Below the pieces are notes generated by a model that searched no databases, was not told the DNA's origin, and saw nothing but the letters and a program-made list of their open reading frames with translations. The translations under genes and the position numbers were made by a program. 64,000 nt of DNA, from contig JANJXV010000004.1 in assembly GCA_024803745.1 (NCBI GenBank), positions 48,253,358-48,317,357 of the forward strand, read 5' to 3'. Within the stretch, counting starts at the first letter, position 1, and each line of letters opens with the position of its first letter. The stretch comes from Megascapheus bottae. Taxonomy: Eukaryota; Chordata; Mammalia; Rodentia; Geomyidae. This document shows positions 23,314 through 34,807 of the stretch, piece after piece.

Positions 23314-23361
<48 letters not shown>
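23314..23361. repeat. (GT)n microsatellite
   Basis: About 24 GT units at the A-tail side of the minus-strand SINE at 23362. Confidence 0.97.
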
Positions 23362-23364
<3 letters not shown>

Positions 23365-23590
23365 GGGGGATCAAATTCAGGCCTCAGGCATGCCAGACAA
23401 ATGTCCTGCCAATAAACTACATTCCAACTCTTCCCTTTCTCTATTTTTTTCTAACTTAAGAGACAATCTTGACAAATTGTCCAGCTGCCCTTGAATTTGA
23501 TATGTAGCCTAGAATGGCCTCAAACTCATGATTCTTCTGCTTCAATGTCCCTAATGCTGGGATAACAAGTACGTACTACCTTGCATGGCA
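23362..23590 (-). mobile_element. Old B1 plus ID-type SINE
   Basis: An ID-like antisense part (GGGGGATCAAATTCAGGCC, then AAATGTCCTGCCAATAAAC) precedes a B1-like antisense part with GATATGTAGCCTAGAATGGC, CTCAAACTCATGATTCTTCT and ATGCTGGGATAACAAGTACG. It is closer to the ancestral rodent B1 form than the common SINE here, so probably an earlier wave. Confidence 0.65.
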
Positions 23591-23640
23591 TATTCCTCCC
23601 CTTCCTTGTGACTAAATATATTTCAGGCCCTCTGTATTCT

Positions 23641-23906
23641 TTTTTTTTAAAATTGTTTCGGTGGTATTATAGTTAGAACTCAAGCACTCTGCCACCTGTC
23701 ATACCTCCAGTCTTTTTGCATTGATAACTTTTGAGATAGGATCATGCCATTGATTGATACAGGCTGGCTTGGATGGCGGTCCTATTGGTTGAGATGGGGG
23801 AGGAAGGGTCATGAGAACTTTACCCAGGCTGTCCTTGAACTTTTACCCTCCTGATTTCCACCTCTTGAGTAACTAAGATTATAAGTGTGAGCCATTGGGG
23901 CCTGGC
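23641..23906 (-). mobile_element. Old B1/ID-like SINE
   Basis: TATAGTTAGAACTCAAGCAC, CATGCCATTGATTGATACAG, GGCTGTCCTTGAACTTTTAC and GATTATAAGTGTGAGCCATT form a degraded antisense SINE. Confidence 0.5.
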
Positions 23907-24250
23907 CAAAATCGATATAGTTGAATATTACCTACTAAGACTGACCCCGCCAATCAAAAGTTCTAACAGATGGCACTGTTTTGTTCTGCCTGCACATTTC
24001 AATTTATATGTGAAATTATTTTCCCTCTTCAAGAAATTTGTAATACCTGTTTATTAATTCCAGCTATTAGCTGTCATGGAAGATTTGTTTCAGTGACAGA
24101 ATAAAGAACATGTTAGTAACAATTAGTAAAAGACACATGAAAGTTTTAAAATCTATGTAACATTATGTATAATTTATTCTAAATTGGGGGAATTTTAAGG
24201 CCCTTCCTTCCTGCTTGCCTCCCTCCTTCCCTCCCTACATCCCTCTCCTC
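23907..24250. other. Unassigned DNA
   Basis: AT-rich single-copy sequence grading into a CCTT/CCCT-rich run before the CTTT repeat. Nothing else seen. Confidence 0.4.
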
Positions 24251-24319
24251 TTTCTTTCTTTCTTTTCTTTCTTTCTTTCTTTCCTTCTTTCTTTCTTCTT
24301 TCCTTCTTTCTTTCCTTCT

Positions 24320-24367
<48 letters not shown>

Positions 24368-24387
24368 TCCTTCTTTCTTTCTTTCTA
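24251..24387. repeat. (CTTT)n microsatellite
   Basis: About 137 bp of CTTT with CCTT interruptions, on the 3' side of the minus-strand IDL-Geo at 24388. It reads as an expanded (AAAG) SINE tail. The Ser/Phe/Leu frame over it is an artefact. Confidence 0.95.
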
Positions 24388-24573
24388 CCTATTTTGCCAG
24401 TCCTAGGGCTTGAACTCAGGGCCTAGGCACTGTCCTTCGGCTTTCTCAAGGCTAGTTATCTACCACTTGAGCCACAGCACCACTTCCAACTTTTTCTGTG
24501 TACTAAGAAATTGAACCTAGGACTTCGTGCATGCTAGGCAAGCACTCTACCACTAGGCCACGCTCCTGGCCCA
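24388..24573 (-). mobile_element. IDL-Geo SINE
   Basis: Antisense copy: TTTTGCCAGTCCTAGGGCTT, CCACTTGAGCCACAGCACCA, GAAATTGAACCTAGGACTTC and AGGCAAGCACTCTACCACTA. Confidence 0.9.
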
Positions 24574-24794
24574 AAGTTTGTACTTTCAATTGGAAAAAAA
24601 AATGTATTCAGCCTTAAGGAAGAAAGAAATTCCTGTTATTTCCAGGAACGCAGAAGGAATTTGGTGGATGATACACTTAATGGTGCAATCTAGGTACAGA
24701 ATGCCAAACACTTCATGATCTCATCTATGGATGCATCTAAGAGAATTGAACTCAGGAACAAAGAATAGAAAGGTGGCTCCAGAAGCTGGAGAGG

Positions 24795-25033
24795 GCCAGC
24801 ACTGGTGGCCCACACCTGTAATCTTAGCTACTCAGGAGGCTGAGATCTGAGGATCGCAGTTCAAAGACAGCCTGGGCACTAGATTCCCTGAGACGCTTCT
24901 CCACTCAACTACCAGAAAACCAGAAGTGGCACAGTGTATCAAGTGGTAGAGCACTAGCCTTGAACTGAAGAGCTCAGGGACAGTGCCCAGGCTCAGAGTT
25001 CAAGCCCCACGTCCTACCAAATGAAAATAAAAA
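24795..25033 (+). mobile_element. 7SL/B1-like dimeric SINE
   Basis: GCCAGCACTGGTGGCCCACA, CTACTCAGGAGGCTGAGATC, GTGGTAGAGCACTAGCCTTG and GAGTTCAAGCCCCACGTCC. The 14-bp duplication AGAAGCTGGAGAGG lies at 24781-24794 and 25034-25047. Confidence 0.93.
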
Positions 25034-25047
25034 AGAAGCTGGAGAGG

Positions 25048-26238
25048 AAAGATACTGGAGGTCAGTGAAACCTATTGATCAAATTGTAAAAATGGGAAGA
25101 ATTTATTTTGTCTGTGTATGTATCTATTATCTATCATCTATTATTATTTATTATTTATTTAAAATAGGTCCTTATTTTACATTGTACACCATAAATTCAT
25201 CTAATTAGTTTGCCATAGGACATTTTTTATTTAAAAATGAAAACAAGAAAAATTGCTGATGTCATATATTTATGTAAGTAGGAAGGTACTTACTTACTTA
25301 TGTATATATCTTCTACCAACACAATCAAAGGGTTGAGTTAATATGACAAATGGACTGATTAAACTGGCAGCTTTCTAATGCATTTACAAGTATGGTTGGG
25401 GAGGCATTCAACATATGACTTAAAACTTTAAATTGTGTGCAATTATGGTTAGCTGACTGTTCCCAAGTTTTTCCTTTGTTTTATCATCCATGTTTAGCTG
25501 GGAATTCAGTTTGAATGTTAATTTCTTAGCATTCAAAAGACAGCTTTATGAATGTCATAGGTTAAAAGGAGAAAATGCACCATCAGTGTGATTAATATTT
25601 GGAGCTAATGGGAAATGAATGATTGATTTTAATCTCTCTCAGTAAAGCAGTTGGGCTAGAGCAATGACCCATAGGAGAACAAAGGAAACTGACACAGCAT
25701 TTGGAGAGGCAGCCTCATCACCAAGTTTCTGCAGTGTGACATCTCCTTCCAGCTCTGGCTTGACATTTAGTTAATGACTGTTATCACATCAGTTTATTAG
25801 AGATTAAACAGATAATTCACACAAAGCACCTAAAGTAGTACTGATTACCATAGCACAATGTGTTGACTAATCAACCAAAGGGCTAAAATAAAAATTTCAA
25901 ATAATACTAAACATAGCACCTAAATGTGGAATACCTGGAGCACAGCACTTGTTGGATGGGTATAAAGAAGAATCTCACTTCATGAGGGCATGATAAATTG
26001 TACAAGACTCTAGACATTCACACACTGAGACCAAAGGAGGCCTAGGAGTGGTTGACGAAGCTTTAATAACTTTGTGCATGTGATCATAAAATATTATTTT
26101 GTGAAATGAATGCCAAGAAAAGGAGATAAGATATTTTCAGTTGCCATGGCTGATGTGTTTGTTTTATTTTCCTTTTGTCTTGTATGTTTGTTGGTTTGTA
26201 TTTGGGAGGGTAAGGGTAGATACAAAAAAGGTGGAAAT
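25048..26238. other. Single-copy block, conserved-element-like
   Basis: A short TATC/TATT simple repeat near 25110-25160, then single-copy sequence. About 25480-25870 carries GTGTGATTAATATTTGGAGC, GGGAAATGAATGATTGATTT and GAGAGGCAGCCTCATCACC, which read like enhancer-type conserved DNA. No gene or mobile element is recognised. Confidence 0.35.
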
Positions 26239-26419
26239 GGCTGGGAGTTTTGGTCTAATGGTACAGTGCTTGCCTAGCATGCATAAAGACCGAGTTTGAT
26301 TCCTCGGTACCACATACATAGAAAAAAGCTGGAAGTTGTGCTATGGCTCAAGTGGTAGAGCTCTAGCCTTGAGAAAAGTTGAAGGGCCCTGAGTTCAAGC
26401 CCCACAACTGGCGAAAAAA
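26239..26419 (+). mobile_element. IDL-Geo SINE
   Basis: GGCTGGGAGTTTTGGTCTAA, GCTTGCCTAGCATGCATAAA, GTTTGATTCCTCGGTACCAC and GAGTTCAAGCCCCACAACTG. The right half lacks the GGACAGTGCTCA segment of full copies. Confidence 0.9.
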
Positions 26420-27337
26420 AAAAGTGGAACCAAGGGTGAACAAATATTTAAAAAGAAATAAGTGAAATATTAAAATATCATATGTATATATAAAAATATT
26501 ACAAAGAAACCTGTTGTTAAATTAGGTATGCTAATAAAGAATAAAAGATGTTATCAACCCCAGTTATTGCTAGAGCCTGTCTACATTTAGAGTAAAAGAA
26601 AATGATTACATATTTGTTAGTCTTGACTTTAAGGCCTAACTATTAAAATATATCTTACTATTGCTGGAATATATCTTATTTCTAAGAAATATATGACAAA
26701 ATCAGTGAAAATTTGGAGAAGATAATGTAATTTTAATGTTTGTTTTATCTAATGAAGAAATATCACGTGTAGCAGATATAGCAGCAAATTAAAAGTAGTC
26801 ATATGTTACTCATATTCAAATGATCTCATTCACTTCAAGCCTCTGTTGTTTCAAACAAATATCATAAAACAGAATGAGATTAAAAAACTCTTTTACTTTC
26901 CATAGAGTGCTAGGGACCTTTTATTTGCACTGTACATAACAAATAGTCTAGTGTCAGTAACAGTATTGATTTCGACAATTTATCATACAATAAATATATC
27001 ATGCTTCAACATTAGTTTGTTTAATAGTGTGGTTATGCATTCAGATGTTTAATTAAAATCAGATAGCATCATAGTTTGAATTATCTATTTATGTCTGATG
27101 TCCATGTAATCATTTGAATCCTTATATTTGTTGTGAAATTAATAAACATGATCCAGTGCAACCAGTAGTCCTATCTACCTTATTTGTCAGATTCCATACT
27201 CCGTTTATATTTTCATTTTTGCCCTTTAGACAAAATTTTGTTAGTTCTAACTTTTAGGCAGCTCATGTAAAGTTTAAGTTGTTTATAAATTATTACCATT
27301 GTTTTGTTAGTCTTTCTAACTTTTATGCTTTTTATCT
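26420..27337. other. Unassigned single-copy DNA
   Basis: Very AT-rich, no repeat recognised and no long frame. Confidence 0.4.
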
Positions 27338-27562
27338 TTTTGTTGGTCGTGAGGCTTGAACTCAGCCTGAGTGTACCTGAGCTCTTCAGCTGGAGGCTAC
27401 CACCCTATCCATGGAGCCACAGAACCACTTCCGATTTTCTAGTGGTTAATTGGAGAAAAGATTCTCATGTACTTTAGTACACAGGCTGGCTTTGAACCAT
27501 CAACCTCAGATCTGAGCCTCCTCAGTAGCTTGGATTACACGTGTGAGCTGCCACACCCAGCT
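27338..27562 (-). mobile_element. 7SL/B1-like dimeric SINE
   Basis: Antisense copy: GTCGTGAGGCTTGAACTCAG, GGAGCCACAGAACCACTTCC, GGTTAATTGGAGAAAAGATT and GCTGGCTTTGAACCATCAAC. Confidence 0.85.
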
Positions 27563-27593
27563 GTACTGATTTGTTGTTGTTGTTTTTTCTTTT

Positions 27594-27828
27594 TTAGTGC
27601 AGGTCCTCACGTTTGAACTCACAGCTTGGGTGTTGTGCCAGAACTTTGAGCTCAAGGCTAATGTTCCACCTTTGAGGAACAGCTCCAGTTCTATCTTTTG
27701 TTAGTTAATTGGAGATGAGTCTCACAGACTTTCCTCTCTACCCTGGCTTTGATGGGTGATCCTCAGATCTCAGCCTCATGAGTAGTTATAATTAAAGGAT
27801 TATAGGCATGAGCCACTGGTATCTGGCT
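27594..27828 (-). mobile_element. 7SL/B1-like dimeric SINE, diverged
   Basis: Antisense copy next to the preceding SINE: CGTTTGAACTCACAGCTTGG, AGTTAATTGGAGATGAGTCT, GATCCTCAGATCTCAGCCTC and ATTATAGGCATGAGCCACTG. The A-tail reads as a GTT/T run. Confidence 0.75.
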
Positions 27829-28048
27829 TACCTTTTTAATTTGGAATTTATTTTGTGTATGACATTTCATGTGATATAATTTTCCTATAAGATTTTACTT
27901 CTGCATTCCATCAAATAAACTAAGCTAAACCAAATCAGTTTCCACCATAATTAAAGCTAGGACTTACCCATAATTTTGACAGGTGGCAAGTATAACGCAT
28001 GACAAATTTAGTGAATTCAGTGGTGTCAGAGTCTATGAGTTTGTTGAC

Positions 28049-28247
28049 TTTTTTTTTTTTTTTTGCCAGTCCTGGGCTTGAGCTCAGGGCCTGAGCACTG
28101 TCTTTGGTATTGCTCAAGGCTAGAGCTCTACCTCTTGAGCCTCAGCACCACTTCCAGCTTTTTTCTATGTATGTGGTATCGAGGAATCAAACCCGGGTCT
28201 TAGTGCATGCTAGGCAAGCACTCTACCACTAGGCCAAACTCCCGGCC
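28049..28247 (-). mobile_element. IDL-Geo SINE
   Basis: TTTTGCCAGTCCTGGGCTTG, GTGGTATCGAGGAATCAAAC and CCACTAGGCCAAACTCCCGG, preceded by a 16-T run. A short TTGACTT duplication flanks it (about 28043-28049 and 28247-28253). Confidence 0.92.
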
Positions 28248-28384
28248 TTGACTTATTTTTTTACTGTTTCTTTTTTAGTAATTTTCATTTGTGGACATTT
28301 TCATTCTTGAGTAAAATGTACTACTTGAATCAATCGAATTTACCTTTGCTATTTCTCTTGTTGGCCTGACTCCTTTTAAACAAT

Positions 28385-28828
28385 TCATTTTTATTTTTCA
28401 AAAAAGTTATTATTGCAAAATTGATATACAGATGATTATAGTTATGTGAATCAGGTAACAAGTGATGGGTACAATTCTTTTGGAGGCGTGTCTCCCCTTC
28501 CCTCACTGTCTCCTGTTCCTACCCTCGAGATATCCACTTCATTTTCTTCTGAGAGTCTAGTGAATATCAGTGCTGTATTTGCTCATCCTTGTTCTACCTT
28601 TTAAGTAATCTTCCTTGTTCTTCCAAATACAAATGAACTATCCAACAAGACAAAAGGAAAAGAAAACAACATTTTAAATGGTTTTAAGTGGTTCTATATT
28701 CTATTTTCATGCACATGCATAGAGTACTTTGACCACAAAAATTCTCACCTCATCATCTCTTTACCTCACCCTCTTGCTAAAGGGCACCTATAAACACTGT
28801 TCTATCTTATACTTCTGTTCCCTCTCTT

Positions 28829-28894
<66 letters not shown>

Positions 28895-29311
28895 GTTTAT
28901 AAAAATAAACATATATATATGTGTGTGTGTTTATAAAAATAAACATTGATATATAATCTATGTAAGATTTATTATCTTTCTATATATCTCTATATCATAT
29001 ATATCCATATATAATTATATCCATATATAATATGGATGTTTATATAAATTCTACACTCTATATGAAAGAGAACATTTGATATTTGCCTGGGTATGGCTTG
29101 TTGTACTGAATATGACCATTACCAATTTTGTCCATTTTCTTGGAGATGACACAATTTTATTCTTTATGGTTGAGTTTTATGCTAATATACCCCCTTTCCA
29201 TTGCTCTGTTTTTGTTTGTTCATTTGATGATAGACATCTTGACTGATCCCAGATTTGGGCTATTTATAAATCATGTTGCTATAAATATAATATGCACGTA
29301 TCTCTATTCTA
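28385..29311 (-). mobile_element. Old L1, 3' part (left of nested insertions)
   Basis: Antisense older-subfamily 3' UTR (GGTAACAAGTGATGGGTACA, CTCCCCTTCCCTCACTGTC), simple repeats, then antisense ORF2 C terminus (TGTTTGTTCATTTGATGATA, GGGCTATTTATAAATCATGT). It resumes at about 31079. Confidence 0.6.
28825..28940. repeat. (CT)(AT)(GT) compound simple repeat
   Basis: CT, then AT, then GT runs, followed by a second copy of a short GTTTATAAAAATAAACAT unit. It lies inside the old L1. Confidence 0.9.
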
Positions 29312-29522
29312 TTTTTTTTTGAGTTTGGCCTAGTGGTAGAGTGCTTGCCTAGCATGCACGAAGACCTGGGTTCAATTTCTCGGTACCCCACATACATAGC
29401 AAAAAGCCAGAAGTGGTGCTGAGGCTCAAGTGGTAGAAAGCTTCCCTTGAGAAAGTGCAAGGACAGTGCTCAAGCCCTGAACCCAAGCCCAGGACTGGTA
29501 AAAAACAAACAAACAAACAAAC
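29312..29522 (+). mobile_element. IDL-Geo SINE inserted in L1
   Basis: GAGTTTGGCCTAGTGGTAGA, TGCTTGCCTAGCATGCACGA and AAGCCCAGGACTGG, with an AAAC-repeat tail. Duplication: ACGTATCTCTATTCTA at 29296-29311 and ACATATCTCTATTCTA at 29523-29538. A T-run replaces the usual GGGCCGG at the 5' end. Confidence 0.92.
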
Positions 29523-29562
29523 ACATATCTCTATTCTATGCTGACTTAAGTTCCTTCTCAGA

Positions 29563-31078
29563 TACTAAACCACAGACCTATGGCCACCTAATCTTTGACA
29601 AGGGAGCCAAAAAAATAGAATGGAAGAAAGACAACCTCTTCAACAAGTTGTGCTGGCAGAACTGGTTAAGCACCTGCAGAAAACTAAAGTTGGATCCTTC
29701 TTTGTCACCCTGCACTAGAATTAACTCCAAATGGATCAAAGACCTGGAGGTAAAAGCTGACACACTGACAACTTTACAGGAAGGAATAGGAGATGCACTA
29801 GGCCTCCTTGGCACAGGTAGAAATTTCTTAATAAGGACCAAGAATCACAACAAATCAGAGAAAGGCTGGATAAGTGGGACTGCTTTTGTATGGCAAAGGA
29901 CATAGCAAATAAATTAATTAGGAAGCCTACAGAGTGGGAGAAGATCTTCACCAACCATACAAATGACAAAGGCCTCATATCTAAAATATATCAACAACTC
30001 AAAAAATTGAATCACTCCAAAACTAATCTCCAAAGTAACAACCATCCCATTAATAGATGGGCCAAAGACTTAAAGAGAGTCTTCTCTGAAGAAGAAACAA
30101 AAATGACCTATAGACACATGAAGAAATGCTCAACATCTCTGGTCATAAAAGAAATGCAAATCAAAACAACTCTCTAAGATTCCACCTCACTCCAGTTAGA
30201 ATGGCCAGGATCAAGAAATCTAATAACAACAGATGCTGGAGGGGATGTGGCCAGGAGGGATCACTACTACACTGTTGGTGGGAGTGCAAACTTGTTCAAC
30301 CACTATGGAAAGCAGTGTGGCAGTGCCTCAAAAGGCTAAACATAGAACTCCCCTATGACCCAGCAATTCCACTACTTGGCATTTACCCAGAAACAAGGAC
30401 ATACTAAATCCACTAGCACAACAATGTTCATTGCAGCACTATTCACCATAGCAAAGATATGGAACCAACCTAGATGTCCCTCAGTTGATGAGTGGATCAA
30501 CAAGTTGTGGTATTTGTACACAATAGAATTCTATGCTGCTGTCAGAAAGAATGACATCGCCCCATTTGTTAGGAAATGGAAAGACTTAGAAAAAATCATA
30601 TTAAGTGAAGTAAGCCAGACTCAAAGGAACTTAGGCTCAATGGTTTCCCTCATTCGTCATAATCAGCAGAAACCTTGGGCTCTACTAGCAGAGATCTGCA
30701 ATAGAGCAAAATCTTGATACACAAGGCCATATAGTATGAAGCTAATTGAAAGGACCTTCAGGATATTGAAACAAAAGCCATATAACAAATGATTGTTGTC
30801 CTTAATGTACTATGTTGTCTCTCATCTCCTTTGCTGTCCCTTGGTTATCTCATATTGTTACAGTATCTCACTTTGTTATCTGATATATTGAATTTATTTG
30901 TATTTGGTTATTTGAAATTTGATAGGGAAGGGAGGAAAACCAAGATGGGTGGGGGGTGTGGGGGGGAGGGTAATGGGTACCAAGACATTTGAAAGGGTAT
31001 CAATGTATGTGAATTAATGCACCTTCTATCTGGCAAATATCATGTAACCCTTTTACTAATTACAACAAAAACAAAAAA
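29563..31078 (+). mobile_element. Young-subfamily L1 3' end, ORF2 C terminus and 3' UTR
   Basis: This is a 5'-truncated L1 inside an older minus-strand L1. ORF2 runs to a stop at about 30717 and is broken by frameshifts near 29830 and 30170. It keeps the [18 protein letters not shown] motif (C-x3-C-x7-H-x4-C). The 3' UTR (30718-31078) has a G-rich tract at about 30946-30970 and ends CCCTTTTACTAATTACAAC plus an A-rich tail. By eye it is nearly identical to the overlapping part of the element at 1291-3200, so both belong to the same recent subfamily. No duplication was found. Confidence 0.92.
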
Positions 31079-32725
31079 GCCAGGAATGGTATTGTAGGAT
31101 CATATGATAGTTTTTTTTTTAATTTTTAAAGAAATTCCATGCTGATTTCCATACTGGCTATACTAGTTTAAATTCCTAACCAATAGTTATAAGTACTCTT
31201 TTTCCTTTCATATTTAGCAACATTTGTTTTCCATTCACTTGATTATATTTCTGACTGGGTGAGATGATATATTAATGTAATTTTGATTTGCATTGTTTTC
31301 ATGGCTAAAAATGTTTACCTTTTTCATACATTTATTGACCATTTTTACTTTGAGACCTTTCTATTCATTTTGTTTGCTTATTTATTAATTACTTTGTTCT
31401 TTTGGTGCTTATTATTTTGAGTTCTCTCTATCTTCTACATACTAATCCTTCATTTAATGAAGTAGAGATTTCCCCCCCCCCATTTGTAGGCTCCACATTG
31501 ATTCTTAAATTATTGCCTTTTCTGTGCACAAGCTTTATTATTTGATTCAATGCAATTAGTCAATTCTTGCTTGTATCAGCCTGGCAACTGGAGTCATATT
31601 CAGTAAGGATTATGTCTTTGTATGCTCCTTCTAAGTTTTCCTCTAATGGTTTATAAGTCTCACATCCTACATTTAGATCTTTAATAATTTTAAACTAAGT
31701 TTTGTATAAGGTGAGATATAGGAATTTAGCTTCAGTCTCCTATTTGTAAATAGCCACTTTCCTCAACATTACTGATTGAAGAGGCTATTGTGTTTAAAGG
31801 TGTGATTTTTTTGTATTTTTATTGAGAATCAGATATCTGTAAATGTATGGGTTTATTTCTATGTCTTCTATTCCCTGGGCCCATATGTCTATTTTGGGAT
31901 TTGTTCTATGTAGTCAATCTCGCTCTGTAGTATAATTCAAATTCAGGTATTGTGGTTCCTCCATCTTTACTCTTTCGTTCAAGATTACTTGGACTCTTTG
32001 GGGTGTTTTGAGATTCTATATGAATTTTGTGATTGATTTTTCTATTTCTGTGAAAAAATGTCATTGGAATTTTAATGGGTATTGTATCAAATTTTCACAG
32101 TTTTAATTTGCTGTGATAAGCATGTGATCTCTTTTTAAAGTGAGTATTTCAATTTCTTTTGTAAAGTTTAGTAATCATTTTGCAGAACTCTTTTACCTCT
32201 GTGATTTACTTATTCTTACATATTTCTTTTCAGGCTATTAATAGGTTCACACTTAACTATCAGTCTATAGACAAACTTCTGCATTTTTTTCTCTTGTGGG
32301 ATTAGAATTTAGGGCCTCATGCTTGCTTATCTTTCATGCTTTGCTGTAGATCTACCACTTAATCTAGACCTACAGATCAACTTTTTGCTAGTTATATTGG
32401 ATACAATTTCTTCTGAACATTTTTATTGAGGCTGAATTTAAACTGTGGTTGTTGATTCACTTATAATTCATACCTCCATGTTCTTGAATATTTCCTGTAA
32501 TTTTTCTCATGATTGATTTCTAATTTTATTCCATTTGGTCTGATAGTACATAAAGAATGATTTCAATTTTCTTAAATTTGTTAAAAATTGTTGTATGTCC
32601 TAAAATATGATCTGTTTAGGAGAGTGGTCCATGAAAAGCTGAGAAGTACATATTAACATGACTTCTGAGTAGAATGTATTGGAGACATCTGTGAAATCCA
32701 CTCTACAGTGTCACTGTGTAGGAAG
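31079..32725 (-). mobile_element. Old L1, continuing 5' part
   Basis: It continues 28385-29311 after the nested insertions: GTAGGATCATATGATAG, TTTTGATTTGCATTGTTTTC, AGGTATTGTGGTTCCTCC, GTGAAAAAATGTCATTGGAA and TTTGGTCTGATAGTACATAA run in the order expected for antisense ORF2 from C terminus towards the RT and endonuclease regions. An old ID-like scrap lies near 32285-32370. No open frame survives. Confidence 0.7.
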
Positions 32726-32736
32726 CTTCCCTGTTG

Positions 32737-33067
<331 letters not shown>

Positions 33068-33097
33068 TGACATCTCTGTTGATTTTTGGCTACAAGT

Positions 33098-33328
33098 TTT
33101 GTTTTGTTTTGTTTTGTTTTTTCAGTTGTGGGGTTTGAACTCATGGCCTGGTCCCTCTCCCTAAGCCTCTTTGTGCTCAAGGTTAGTGCTCTGTGGCTTA
33201 AGACACAGTGCCTCTTTCTGCATTTGAGTGGCTAATTGAAGATAAGATTCTCATGGGGACTTTTCTTCTTAACTAGGCTGGCTTCTAACTGTCATCCTCA
33301 GATCTCAGATCCTCAGATCTGCCTAGAA
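33098..33328 (-). mobile_element. 7SL/B1-like dimeric SINE
   Basis: A TTTTG-repeat tail, then TGTGGGGTTTGAACTCATGG, GGCTAATTGAAGATAAGATT and CATCCTCAGATCTCAGATCC. The CCTCAGATCT block is locally repeated (about 33296-33317) and the usual 5' end is lost. Confidence 0.8.
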
Positions 33329-34365
33329 GTCAAGAGTGGGCTAGTTCCATGTTCAGGGAACCAGTCCTGGCATGCAGCCCTGCTCAGAGTAGGACTGCAG
33401 AAATGTTTCTGCTCTTCTTTTATTATAGAGGCTTCATTGTTACTGGGGGCCACCTGTGAGGTAATCAGGTGTTTACTTCCTCAACTGGGGCTCTCCCCTC
33501 TCCTTACCCCATCCCTGCCCAGCTTCTTGCCACATAGGTAGCAAGAGTCTAAGCTGGGTCATATCCCTTAATGCCTCAGAGTTGGGGGAACAAATCGGAA
33601 GTCTGGATTCTATAGTGGTAACAAGACAACTGAGAGGCCCACTGCTTGTTGGTCTCCTTGCTTACAAACGTCATCCACCATCTTCCTGTGGGGTGTAGTT
33701 GCTAGTCAAGGTCTGGACTTGGGGGTGCACATGTGTTTGACAACAAAAACATACCAGGATGAAGTTTTAGAGGTGAACCTCAGTGCTTTGATACTTCATC
33801 TCGCGGTTCATCTCCTGGTATAGGGGAAGAATTTGTGGGTTTCATATGATTCCGGGCATCCATTTAAGGGGCTTCAGATACATCTTACAGTCAACACATA
33901 TAGTTGAGGCTTCTATATAACCAGAGGCTTGATATGGGGTTTCCACTGCAACTCACCAGCAAATAAGGAGTTAAGTAGTGTGGCCTCCTTCCCCTGTCCT
34001 TTCACTTCCAGAGGTCCCTCAAACCCTCTTCCTCTCCACAATACAGCAACAAAGTATTCCAAGATGTCCTGAGCCATAATAACTATTCCCAGTTTCCATG
34101 TACGCAGAGTATCTCAGTCACAAATAATAGTCTTTTCTCAAAATAAAATGGCAAGAGAAGTTTTAGAATGTCTTTTCTCTCTCTCTCTCTCTCTCTTTTT
34201 TTTTTTTTTACAAAAACATTTAGACTGTATTTCCACAACAGAAAAATGTGCCTCACTAGCGTCTACATAAAGGTTTATGTTTTGAGGGAGATATGGATGG
34301 ATCCTGTAGCTGGAAAGGCCAGTATATTACCATGCCTGACTCCTCCACACCACTGCCACTGTTGC
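33329..34365. other. GC-richer unassigned block
   Basis: Visibly more GC-rich than its neighbours, with no SINE or L1 match that I recognise. It ends near an AATAAAATGG at about 34143 and a CT run at 34175-34197. An old LTR or L1 5' UTR is possible. The 101-codon frame at 33236-33541 starts in the preceding SINE and has no domain. Confidence 0.3.
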
Positions 34366-34433
34366 TGAGTCCTCCTTCTCCTCCTCCACTTTCTCCTCCT
34401 CCTCCTCCCCGTCTTCCTCCTTCTTCTTCCTCC
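34366..34433. repeat. (TCC)n-rich microsatellite
   Basis: TCC/TTC units directly at the tail side of the minus-strand SINE at 34434, so an expanded (GGA)-type tail. Confidence 0.9.
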
Positions 34434-34657
34434 AGGCCTGGTATTTGAACTGAGAGCCTGAACAGTGTTCCTGAGCTATTTTTGCCCTAAGACTAGTGCT
34501 CTACTACTTGTTCTGCAACCTTCCTTTACACTTTTTGTGTTTAGTTGGAGATAACAGTCTCACTATTTCTGCCTGGGCTGACTTTGAATGACGATCTTCC
34601 GAGCTCAGCTTCCTGAACAGCGAGGATGACAGGCATGAGACTCTGGTGCCCAGTGAC
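34434..34657 (-). mobile_element. 7SL/B1-like dimeric SINE, diverged
   Basis: GGTATTTGAACTGAGAGCC, TTAGTTGGAGATAACAGTCT, CTGGGCTGACTTTGAATGAC and GATGACAGGCATGAGACTCT. Confidence 0.75.
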
Positions 34658-34807
34658 CCCAGGGCCTTGGGATTTACCTCATGATTACATTTTCAGTATC
34701 CTGTTCCACTCCTGTAAGTTCAGGAATGGAGCTTGAGATGTTTTGATGATTTTCCTCGTTCCTTAATTTCTTTATCTTTTTTTTTCTGCTTTGAAGTGTT
34801 TCCTTTT

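Noticed and set aside
34674..34803. Minus-strand Lys-rich frame as the N terminus of L1 ORF1
   Set aside because: The composition is suggestive, but no conserved motif could be anchored, and the neighbouring ORF1 fragment is on the other strand.
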